Below, in pieces: positions 51,317 through 58,203 of a DNA stretch of 64,000 nt (positions within the stretch are counted from its first letter, which is position 1; each line of letters begins with the position of its first letter). Made by a program: the position numbers and the translations under genes. Source of the stretch: Ilumatobacter coccineus YM16-304 (lineage in GTDB: Bacteria > Actinomycetota > Acidimicrobiia > Acidimicrobiales > Ilumatobacteraceae); NCBI RefSeq assembly GCF_000348785.1, contig NC_020520.1, positions 434,001 to 498,000 on the forward strand, in the 5' to 3' direction. Below the pieces are notes generated by a model. That model did not search any database. It was not told the DNA's origin and saw nothing but the letters and a program-made list of their open reading frames with translations.

Positions 51317-52330
51317 GTGGAGGAGGCGCGGCGATTCGTGATCCAACAGCACGATGCGACGCGCCTTCACTGGGACCTGCGACTCGAGCACGAGGGAGTC
51401 CTGCTGTCGTGGGCGCTCCCGCGAGGTGTGCCGTGGAACCCGAAGGAGAATCGGCTCGCGGTGCAGACCGAGGATCACTCGCTCGACTTCCTCGACCGCG
51501 AGGGCGACGACTTCGACGGTCGGTTCGGCGCCGGCCGCAGCACGCAGTGGGACACCGGCACCTACGAACTCCACAAGATCGAACCGTCGAAGGACGACCC
51601 CACCGGCGCGCCGGTGAAGCTGGTCGTCACACTCCACGGCCGCCGCGTCTCCGGCAAGTATTCGCTGTTCTCGATGCGCGGCTCACGCGACTGGTTGATC
51701 CACCGGATGGACCCACCCGACGACGAACACCGCAAGCCGGTGCCGATCGGTGTTCGGCCGATGATCGCGACCCCGGGCGAGATGCCCGTCGACTCGCCGA
51801 GCGACTGGTCGTACGAGACTCGTTGGAACGGCATCCGGGCCATCGTCACCGACGACACGGGCCGTGTGTTGATCACCGGTGCCGACGCCGCCGACATCTC
51901 GATCCACTTCCCCGAGATCCGCCGGATCGGTCGAGCGCTCGGCCACCGCGAGGTGATCCTCGACGGAATGATCGTGCCCGTCGACCCGACGACCGGCACC
52001 GTGCTCCACGATCGTGCAGGCCTCACACGACGGCTGAACATCACGAGCGACAGCGGTGCACGCAATGCCGCCAAGACCGCGCCCGTCGTGTTCATGGCGT
52101 TCGACATCCTCTGGATCGAGGGACGACCGATCACCGACCTCCCGTGGGAGCTGCGCCGTCGCCAACTCGACGATCTCCGCCTGGACGGCCCTGGCTGGCG
52201 CACCAGTCCGAGCCTCAGCGTCGACGAGGCGTACGGCGCGATCGATGCCGAGACCGGCATCGTCGCCAAGCGCCGCGACTCCGTCTACACGATCGACCGG
52301 CCGACCCCCGATTGGATCGACACGGCCTGA
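51317..52330 (+). CDS. LigD-type 3'-phosphoesterase fused to a degenerate ligase domain
   Basis: The 337-residue product starts with a LigD-like phosphoesterase domain whose metal site is complete (H12, H18, D20 in IQQHDATRLHWDLRLEHEG, plus DHSLDF). It continues with an ATP-dependent-ligase adenylation domain in which motif I reads YETRWNGIRA: the adenylated lysine and the aspartate of KxDG are Arg and Asn. Later motifs persist (EVILDGMIVPVD, GIVAKRRDSVY), but there is no OB-fold domain. It is therefore probably a 3'-end-healing protein with a ligase-like scaffold that cannot adenylate. The GTG start has CAGACT 6 bases upstream. It is divergent from the MerB-like gene. Confidence 0.8.
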   Translation: MEEARRFVIQQHDATRLHWDLRLEHEGVLLSWALPRGVPWNPKENRLAVQTEDHSLDFLDREGDDFDGRFGAGRSTQWDTGTYELHKIEPSKDDPTGAPVKLVVTLHGRRVSGKYSLFSMRGSRDWLIHRMDPPDDEHRKPVPIGVRPMIATPGEMPVDSPSDWSYETRWNGIRAIVTDDTGRVLITGADAADISIHFPEIRRIGRALGHREVILDGMIVPVDPTTGTVLHDRAGLTRRLNITSDSGARNAAKTAPVVFMAFDILWIEGRPITDLPWELRRRQLDDLRLDGPGWRTSPSLSVDEAYGAIDAETGIVAKRRDSVYTIDRPTPDWIDTA

Positions 52331-52376
52331 CGCTGCCTGCGCCGACCCGTCGCGCCGGAGATCGACCGTGCGAGCG

Positions 52377-53027
52377 TCAGGCGCCGACTGACGCGGTGCG
52401 GGCCCAGACGGCGTAGAGGGGGTCGGTGGGTGCGCCGGGGTTGCGATGGGCGATCGTCGGATCACCGAACCCCGCCGTCAGTTCGAAGTAGCGGGCAACG
52501 ATCGCGCAGCGGCCGCGCTCGTCGTTCGCGAGCCAACCGCGGATCGCCTTGGTCGGAAAGCAGCGGTTCGAGAAGGTGCAGGCGAACACGCCGCCGGGTC
52601 GAAGCACGCGGGCGACCTCGGTGAACACGTCCAGTGGGCGGGTCAGGTAGTCGACCGAGACGCAACAGGTCACCGCGTCGAACTTCCCGCTGGGGTACGG
52701 GAGCGCCGGGTCGACGTTGAGATCACCGACCGTCCAGTCGTCGGCCATCTCGTTGGCGGCCAACTCGGCGGCGTTCATGCCGGTGATCGTGAGCCGAGCC
52801 GGTCTGGTCGAGAAGTGTGAGATCCACGACGAACAGATGTCGAGCACGTCGCCGGTCAGGCCGAGTTCGTCGTACAGCTCGCCGACCGCCTCGATCGCGC
52901 CGTCGTCGATGTGGGTGACGAAGCGATCGAACGAATAGAAGGCGCTGTCGTCGGATTCGTCCTGACGCGAGAAGAACCCCGGAGGGAACTCCGTCGCATG
53001 AGGATCGCGGGCCGCCGTGTCGTTCAC
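52377..53027 (-). CDS. SAM-dependent methyltransferase
   Basis: The 216-residue class I methyltransferase has motif I in GDVLDICSSWISHF (a variant without the usual GxGxG), an acidic motif II region, PSGKFDAVTCCVSVDYLTRP as motif IV and ARVLRPGGVFACTFSNR as motif V/VI. The Methyltransf_11 layout fits a small-molecule substrate, which cannot be named. The GTG start at 53027 has GAGGAT 6 bases upstream. Its 3' end converges with the phosphoesterase-ligase gene. Confidence 0.8.
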   Translation of the reverse strand: MNDTAARDPHATEFPPGFFSRQDESDDSAFYSFDRFVTHIDDGAIEAVGELYDELGLTGDVLDICSSWISHFSTRPARLTITGMNAAELAANEMADDWTVGDLNVDPALPYPSGKFDAVTCCVSVDYLTRPLDVFTEVARVLRPGGVFACTFSNRCFPTKAIRGWLANDERGRCAIVARYFELTAGFGDPTIAHRNPGAPTDPLYAVWARTASVGA

Positions 53028-53076
53028 GCGCCCATCCTCTCGCCGGTCGTTGGCGAAGGGAGCATCGTGCAGTGGA

Positions 53077-53448
53077 TCAGTCGTCGAGCAGTTTCAGCAC
53101 GGTCTTGGGCGCGACCAACCGAAACGCCTCGTCGATGATGCCGGCCATCTCGTCCCAGTCGGGGTCGACATCGAGCCGAACCCCGATCCACCCGCGATGA
53201 CCGACGTAGGGCGGCCGGAAGAATCGTTCGGGTTCGGCCTCGACCATCTGTTCCTGCGCGCCGGGAGGTGCCGGACACCAGACCGCCACTCGACCGTCGT
53301 CGTGATGGTCGTTGTGAAACGTGCAGAACGTCTTCTTCTCCTGGATGAAGAACGTCGGCGAACCGTGGCTCAACCGCTCGCTGGTCTCGGGGAGCGCGAG
53401 ACAGATCTCACGAATCGCGGTCAGCGGGTCGGTCGCAGCAGTCGCCAT
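53077..53448 (-). CDS. MmcQ/YjbR-family protein
   Basis: The 123-residue product has the MmcQ/YjbR (double-wing) pattern: ALPETSERLSHGSPTFFIQEKKTFCTF, VAVWCPAPPGAQ, FFRPPYVGHRGWIGVRLD and WDEMAGIIDEAFRLVAPK. The family is small, cytoplasmic and DNA-binding-like in fold, with no defined reaction. The ATG at 53448 is fixed by TACAGT 7 bases upstream; the longer frame from 53493 runs into the repeat array and is rejected. Confidence 0.85.
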   Translation of the reverse strand: MATAATDPLTAIREICLALPETSERLSHGSPTFFIQEKKTFCTFHNDHHDDGRVAVWCPAPPGAQEQMVEAEPERFFRPPYVGHRGWIGVRLDVDPDWDEMAGIIDEAFRLVAPKTVLKLLDD

Positions 53449-53455
53449 ACCCGCC

Positions 53456-53461
53456 ACTGTA
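53456..53461 (-). promoter_or_regulatory. -10 box (TACAGT), leaderless promoter
   Basis: TACAGT on the minus strand with 7 bases to the ATG at 53448. Confidence 0.5.
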
Positions 53462-53499
53462 CGAACGCCCGCAAGCCGCCCCTGACCACCCACCGCCGA

Positions 53500-53763
53500 G
53501 GATGATCTCCGCCCAGGCCAGATGTCGTCGCGTGAGGGTGATTTCTGCCCAGGCCAGATGTCGTCGCGTGGCGCGCGTGAACCGGTTTTGCCCCTTCGAT
53601 GCGTCAGGGGTGACGGTTTGCCGGGGCAAAACCCGAAGTGTTGGCGTGAGGGTGATATTTGCCCAGGCCAGATGTGGTCGCGTGAGGGTGATTTGTGCCC
53701 AGGCCAGATGTCGTCGCGTGGGGGTGATTTTTGGCCAGGCTCGATGTGGTCGCGGGAGGGGGT
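53500..53763. repeat. 36-bp repeat array A, interrupted by a hairpin insert
   Basis: About five and a half units of a 36-bp sequence containing GCCCAGGCCAGATGT and GTCGCGTG. Two units are followed by a 77-bp insert (about 53572-53648), then three more. The insert has 11-bp arms GGTTTTGCCCC (53584-53594) and GGGGCAAAACC (53623-53633). No spacers separate the units, so it is not a CRISPR. The same unit recurs at 57120-57300. There is no gene in this 335-bp gap. Confidence 0.85.
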
Positions 53764-53777
53764 TCCCTACGTAGGGA
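53764..53777. promoter_or_regulatory. Perfect 14-bp palindrome TCCCTACGTAGGGA
   Basis: It lies 6 bases after the stop of the CoxL-like gene, between it and array A. It could be a short terminator stem or a protein-binding site. Confidence 0.35.
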
Positions 53778-53783
53778 GACTCG

Positions 53784-56183
53784 TCAGATGACGACTTCGT
53801 CGGGTTCGTCGCCGGGTTCGCTCGACGCAGCGCTGTCGGCGCGCATGCGGGTGAAGATCGGCGGCGGGTCGCGCCACGGATCGGGGAGCGTGCCGGCCTC
53901 GGCCTGACGGATGGTCTGCCACACGCGTTCCGCCGTGCAGGGCAGATCGACGTGGCGCACGCCGAGGTGGGAGAGCGCGTCGACCACCGCGTTCTGCACC
54001 GCTGGCGTCGAACCGATCGTGGCTGCCTCGCCGATGCCCTTCGCCCCGAGCGGGTTCAGATACGTCGGCGTCTCCGTGCTGTACGTCTCGAACGACGGCA
54101 GTTCCGCCGCCGACGGCACCGCGTACTCGGCGAAGTTCGACGTGACCGGGTTGCCGTCCTCGTCGTACCTGATCTCCTCGAGCAGCGCCTGGCCGATACC
54201 GGCCGCGATGCCACCGTGCTGCTGCCCTTCGACGATGAGCGGGTTCAGCACGTTGCCGGCGTCGTCGACCGCGACGTGACGCAGCATCGTGACCCGGCCG
54301 GTGTCTCGATCGACCTCCACCACGGCGATGTGGGTACCGAACGGGAACGTGCCGTTCTCCTGCTTGAAGTCGAATTCGCCGGCCAACGGCTCGCCCTCCT
54401 CCGACGCCTTCGTCGCGAGATCGGGCCACGTGAGCGCCTGTGCCGGCACCCCGGCCACGCCGATGGTTCCGGCCGCCGTGTCGACGACGATGTCGGCCTC
54501 GTCGGCTTCGAGCATGCGCGCGGCCAGTGCGCGCGCCTGATCGACCATCACCTCGGTCGCCTTGTGCACGGCCGATCCACCGAGCTGCAGCGATCGTGAC
54601 CCGCCGGTGCCACCGCCCGTACGGATGCGGTCGGTGTCGCCGTCGACCAACGTGATCTTGTCGACGGGGATACCGGTCTGGTCGGACACCAACATCGCAT
54701 ACGCAGTCTGATGGCCTTGGCCGTGTGATTGGGTGCCGGCGTACATCGTGGCCGTGCCGTCGTCGTGGACTTCGACCGCACCGAACTCGGTGCCACCAGA
54801 CCCCGACGTGACCTCGACGTACGACGCGACGCCGATGCCGAGCAGCTTGGTGTCGCCCCGCTCGCGGCGCGCCGCCTGATCCGCTCGCAACTCCTCGTAT
54901 CCCGACACTTCGACGGCGCGATCGAGAGCGTTCTGATAGCGGCCCGAGTCGTACTGCGGGCCCATCAGCGTGTCGTACGGGAACACGTCGGGCGGCAGCA
55001 GGTTGCGGCGACGGATCTCGATCGGATCGATCCCCATCTCGAGCGCGGCCTGGTCGACGAGTCGCTCCAACATCGCCGTGGCCTCGGGTCGGCCGGCGCC
55101 GCGGTACGCGCCCATCGGCGTCGTGTTGGTGACGCCGACGGCGATGTCGAACTGGATCTCGTCGAAGCCGTAGGTGCCCTGCGCCATGTTCTTCGTCAAA
55201 CCCGGAAGGTGCGCACCGACGTTGGGATACGCCCCGGCGTCGTTGACGAGTCGCACGCGGAGTTGGCGGAATCGACCGTCGTCGTCGATGCCGAGTTCGG
55301 CGTACTGGATCTGACCGCGTCCGTGGAGTAGCGACTTCATGTCTTCGCTGCGCGGCGGGACCCACACGACCGGGCGGCCGGTGCGCATCGCGCACTTCGC
55401 CACGACCGAGTATTCGAACGCGAGACCGGCCTTGCCGCCGAACCCGCCGCCGACCTGCGGGGTGACGACACGGACGTTCGATTCGTCGAGCCCGAGCGCG
55501 GCACACAACTGGGCGCGCACGACGTGCGGCATCTGATTGGCGACCCACAGCGTGAGCTTCTCGTTCTCGGCATCCCACTCTGCCGCGGCGCAGTTCGGCT
55601 CCATCGGCGCAACGGCCACCCGCTGGTTGACGTATCGACCGCGCACGACACGATCAGCCGTGAAGTCGACCGCGGTGTCACTCGTGACGAGCATCGCCTC
55701 GTTCGAACCATGCTCCGGGAACAGGAGCGTGTCGGTGTCGGCGAGTGCCTGCTCCATCTCGACGACGGCGTCGAGCGGTTCGATGTCGGCCCACACCGCC
55801 TGGCCCGCATCGGCCGCCTGGGCCTGCGTCTCGGCGAGCACGATGGCGATCGGCTCGCCGACGAAACGGACCCGTCCGTCGGCCAACGGTGGCCGGATGA
55901 AATCGGGGTGCACCGGCGCGAAGCCGTGGTGCGGAGCGACGCCCAAATCGGCCGCGGTGACGACGTCGACGACGCCAGGCATCGACTTGGCATCGTCGAC
56001 GTCGATCGAGTTGATCACGCCGTGGGCGACGTCGGAGCCGACGAACGACGCGAAGAGCCGATCGTGGAGCGGAAGGTCAGCGAGGTACTGGCGCGCGCCG
56101 ACGAGGAGCCCGGGGTCTTCGGTGCGCTGGACGCGTGTGCCGAGGATCGAGCCGGGATTGGACGGAGATTCGACGGTGGTCAT
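53784..56183 (-). CDS. CoxL/XdhA-type molybdopterin-binding large subunit (form II)
   Basis: The 799-residue enzyme subunit of the xanthine-dehydrogenase superfamily has molybdenum-cofactor motifs VVTPQVGGGFGGKAGLAFEY and MGAYRGAGRPEA (form II AYRGAGR loop, not the AYXCSFR of true CO dehydrogenase), TGGGTGGSRS and LNPLGAKGIGEAATIG with the catalytic glutamate. The substrate is unknown. No CoxM (FAD) or CoxS (2Fe-2S) partner is adjacent, so it is either an orphan or uses subunits encoded elsewhere. The ATG at 56183 fits the family N-terminus (ILGTRVQRTEDPGLLVGARQY). The gene block is flanked by the two 36-bp arrays. Confidence 0.9.
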   Translation of the reverse strand: MTTVESPSNPGSILGTRVQRTEDPGLLVGARQYLADLPLHDRLFASFVGSDVAHGVINSIDVDDAKSMPGVVDVVTAADLGVAPHHGFAPVHPDFIRPPLADGRVRFVGEPIAIVLAETQAQAADAGQAVWADIEPLDAVVEMEQALADTDTLLFPEHGSNEAMLVTSDTAVDFTADRVVRGRYVNQRVAVAPMEPNCAAAEWDAENEKLTLWVANQMPHVVRAQLCAALGLDESNVRVVTPQVGGGFGGKAGLAFEYSVVAKCAMRTGRPVVWVPPRSEDMKSLLHGRGQIQYAELGIDDDGRFRQLRVRLVNDAGAYPNVGAHLPGLTKNMAQGTYGFDEIQFDIAVGVTNTTPMGAYRGAGRPEATAMLERLVDQAALEMGIDPIEIRRRNLLPPDVFPYDTLMGPQYDSGRYQNALDRAVEVSGYEELRADQAARRERGDTKLLGIGVASYVEVTSGSGGTEFGAVEVHDDGTATMYAGTQSHGQGHQTAYAMLVSDQTGIPVDKITLVDGDTDRIRTGGGTGGSRSLQLGGSAVHKATEVMVDQARALAARMLEADEADIVVDTAAGTIGVAGVPAQALTWPDLATKASEEGEPLAGEFDFKQENGTFPFGTHIAVVEVDRDTGRVTMLRHVAVDDAGNVLNPLIVEGQQHGGIAAGIGQALLEEIRYDEDGNPVTSNFAEYAVPSAAELPSFETYSTETPTYLNPLGAKGIGEAATIGSTPAVQNAVVDALSHLGVRHVDLPCTAERVWQTIRQAEAGTLPDPWRDPPPIFTRMRADSAASSEPGDEPDEVVI

Positions 56184-56242
56184 TGCGCACGAAACTACAT
56201 CGGCGCCGAGTGCCGCCCGCTTCCGAGCGGGCCGATCGTGGC

Positions 56243-57073
56243 TCAGCGGCGCTTCGGCACCAGCCAGACGGCGAGCGTCTCGAACGTCGACACGAAGCCG
56301 AGGCCGCGGTACATCCGGTTGAGCACACCGTCGGCCGCGGGGATGTCGACCACCACGTCGTCGACCTTCTGCCGAGCGATCTGCTGTGCAGCGACAGCGA
56401 CCGCGAGCGTCCCGGAGTAGCCCTCCTTGCGCAGGGCAGGAGGGGTGTACACCGCGTTGATTCGTGCGACGCCGAGCCGCGCCGGTGACACGATCAACTG
56501 GCTGACCACGTCTCCCTTCACGGCCCACTCGATCAGGCGTCCTTCGTTGATCGCGTCGGTGACCTGCGCGGTCGCGTCGTCGACCGTCCGTGGCACGCCG
56601 ATCTCGTCCGCATGGTCGACGAGCCACCTTGCCGCCGCATCGATTCGGTCGCGCCCGGCGATCTGCATCGCTCCGCCGCGTTTGCGGCGCGGTTGGATCT
56701 CGTCGAGTCGATACCACCGGAAGAGTCGGCCGGTGTCGATCGCCCCGTCGCATCGTTCCGACCAGCGTCCGGCGATCGCCGCCACGTCGCCGGGGACGCC
56801 GACGAGACGCAACCGCTGATCGGTGTCGGTCGGGATGGCAGCGGCGAGCAGCTCGACTGCGTCGCCGCGAAGCGGAGTGAGGGTGTAGCCGGCTGGTCCC
56901 GAGACCGCAGCGCCGATCGTGTCGGCCCCGTCCGACACGCGCAGCAGTTCGACGCCGCGACCCGGGTACAGGCTGGTGGCGACTCGATTGCAGCCGATCG
57001 GATCGGCGCGAAACAGGTCGCCGCAACGCTCGAGCGCCGCGCTCGAATCGGTGATCGTCTCGATGTCGGCCAT
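56243..57073 (-). CDS. GNAT-family acetyltransferase
   Basis: The 276-residue product has a C-terminal GNAT domain: INAVYTPPALRKEGYSGTLAVAVAA is the acetyl-CoA loop region (RKEGYSG replaces the usual Q/RxxGxG/A), and GVLNRMYRGLGF is a typical final motif. The N-terminal half is a weakly similar GNAT-like or DUF4081-like domain. The substrate is unknown. The ATG at 57073 has GGGGAG directly upstream. The gene lies between the CoxL-like gene and repeat array B. Confidence 0.78.
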   Translation of the reverse strand: MADIETITDSSAALERCGDLFRADPIGCNRVATSLYPGRGVELLRVSDGADTIGAAVSGPAGYTLTPLRGDAVELLAAAIPTDTDQRLRLVGVPGDVAAIAGRWSERCDGAIDTGRLFRWYRLDEIQPRRKRGGAMQIAGRDRIDAAARWLVDHADEIGVPRTVDDATAQVTDAINEGRLIEWAVKGDVVSQLIVSPARLGVARINAVYTPPALRKEGYSGTLAVAVAAQQIARQKVDDVVVDIPAADGVLNRMYRGLGFVSTFETLAVWLVPKRR

Positions 57074-57119
57074 CTCCCCAGCGTCCCACATCACCCCCGC
57101 CGGCCCCGAGCGCCGCCAC

Positions 57120-57300
57120 GGTGATTTCTGCCCAGGCTCAAAGTGGTCGCGTGGGGGTGATTTTTGGCCAGGCTCGATGTGTACGCGTGGGGGTGATTTT
57201 TGCCCAGGCTCGATGTGGTCGTGTGGGGTGATTTCTGCCCAGGCTCGATGTGGTCGCGTGAGGGTGATTTTTGGCCTGGCTCGTTGTGGTCGCGTGGGGG
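57120..57300. repeat. 36-bp repeat array B
   Basis: Five direct units related to array A (GGTGATTTYTGCCCAGGCYC core, ending GTGGTCGCGTG), same orientation, one unit 35 bp long. The odd length breaks any reading frame, so the array is not coding. It lies between the divergent GNAT and SnoaL-like genes. Confidence 0.85.
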
Positions 57301-57330
57301 TCCGGTGGGGATGGGGCGCGGGGGTGGACG

Positions 57331-57336
57331 TACTGT
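57331..57336 (+). promoter_or_regulatory. -10 box (TACTGT), leaderless promoter
   Basis: TACTGT with 7 bases to the ATG at 57344. Confidence 0.5.
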
Positions 57337-57343
57337 CGGGGGC

Positions 57344-58168
57344 ATGCCAGGTCCTGCGTACGAGATCGTCCAACAGTTCGGGAACGTCGAAGACGACCAG
57401 CGGTACACGCGCCTCGTCGATCTGTTCGCCGACGGCGCCGTCTACTACGACCCGTTCTTCGGCGCGCAGCGCGGCAAGGCCGCCATCCGCACCTTCATGG
57501 AACACATGGAGGAGGTGGTGCCCGGATCGGGGGCCACGTTCGCGAGTTGGCACACCGAAGCCGACACCAACTGCGGTTGGGCGAAATGGGACATGGTCGC
57601 TCCGAACGCCGACGGTGAACCGGTCGCCGTGCCGGGCCAGAGCCTCTACCGACTCCGCCACGGCAAGGTCACCTTCGTGGCCGACTACCTCGACGCCGAT
57701 GCCTACCGCGCACTTCGGGGCGCCGACGCGAAGGTTCCCGACCACGCGTCGTCGATCGGGCTCTCGGCAGCCGACACGAACCGCGGCGGCTCCGGCGCAG
57801 ACCTGATGCGGCAGTTCTGGCAGATCCAGACGACGCAGCGCTACACCGAGCTGGCTGCCCTCTTCACCGACGACGCCGTGTTCACCGACCAGGTCAATGG
57901 CGAGATGCACGGCATCGACGAGATCACCGCCTTCCTCGCCCACATGGAGCAGAAGATCCCATCGGCAGGCGCGCGCTTCGAACTCGTCGACACGGCCGGC
58001 GACTCCACGGTCGGCTGGTCGCAGTGGTGGTATCGATTCGAGCACGGTGCCGTCCCCGGATGGACGTTGCACACGTTCGACGGTGGCAAGATCAGCGCCG
58101 ACCACGACTTCTTCGACGTCTCGCTCGCCCGCACGCTCGCGAGCCGAGCGTCGGCAGGCTCCCACTGA
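57344..58168 (+). CDS. Tandem SnoaL-like (NTF2-fold) protein
   Basis: The 274-residue product contains two NTF2-like domains, each with a conserved opening: YTRLVDLFADGAVYYDPFFG then IRTFMEHMEE, and YTELAALFTDDAVFTDQVNG then ITAFLAHMEQ. The cone-shaped fold binds small hydrophobic ligands or catalyses simple isomerisations and hydrolyses; no specific reaction can be assigned. The duplication is internal and old (about 30% similar by eye). The start is fixed by the -10 box. It converges with the metalloprotease gene. Confidence 0.8.
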   Translation: MPGPAYEIVQQFGNVEDDQRYTRLVDLFADGAVYYDPFFGAQRGKAAIRTFMEHMEEVVPGSGATFASWHTEADTNCGWAKWDMVAPNADGEPVAVPGQSLYRLRHGKVTFVADYLDADAYRALRGADAKVPDHASSIGLSAADTNRGGSGADLMRQFWQIQTTQRYTELAALFTDDAVFTDQVNGEMHGIDEITAFLAHMEQKIPSAGARFELVDTAGDSTVGWSQWWYRFEHGAVPGWTLHTFDGGKISADHDFFDVSLARTLASRASAGSH

Positions 58169-58203
58169 CCGTCACCACCGCCGCCACCGGCGCCGGCCCG
58201 CGA

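Noticed and set aside
50555-52330. Long plus-strand frame (591 codons) running through the MerB-like gene into the phosphoesterase
   Set aside because: Its first 250 codons are Arg/His-rich antisense sequence of the MerB-like gene. The true phosphoesterase start is GTG 51317, where the family N-terminus and a -10 box coincide.
53500-53763. 36-bp repeats as a CRISPR array
   Set aside because: Units are contiguous without unique spacers of constant length and no cas genes are nearby.
53502-53774. Repeat array A as a 12-residue-repeat protein
   Set aside because: The related array B contains a 35-bp unit that would break the frame, and no start signal precedes the ORF.
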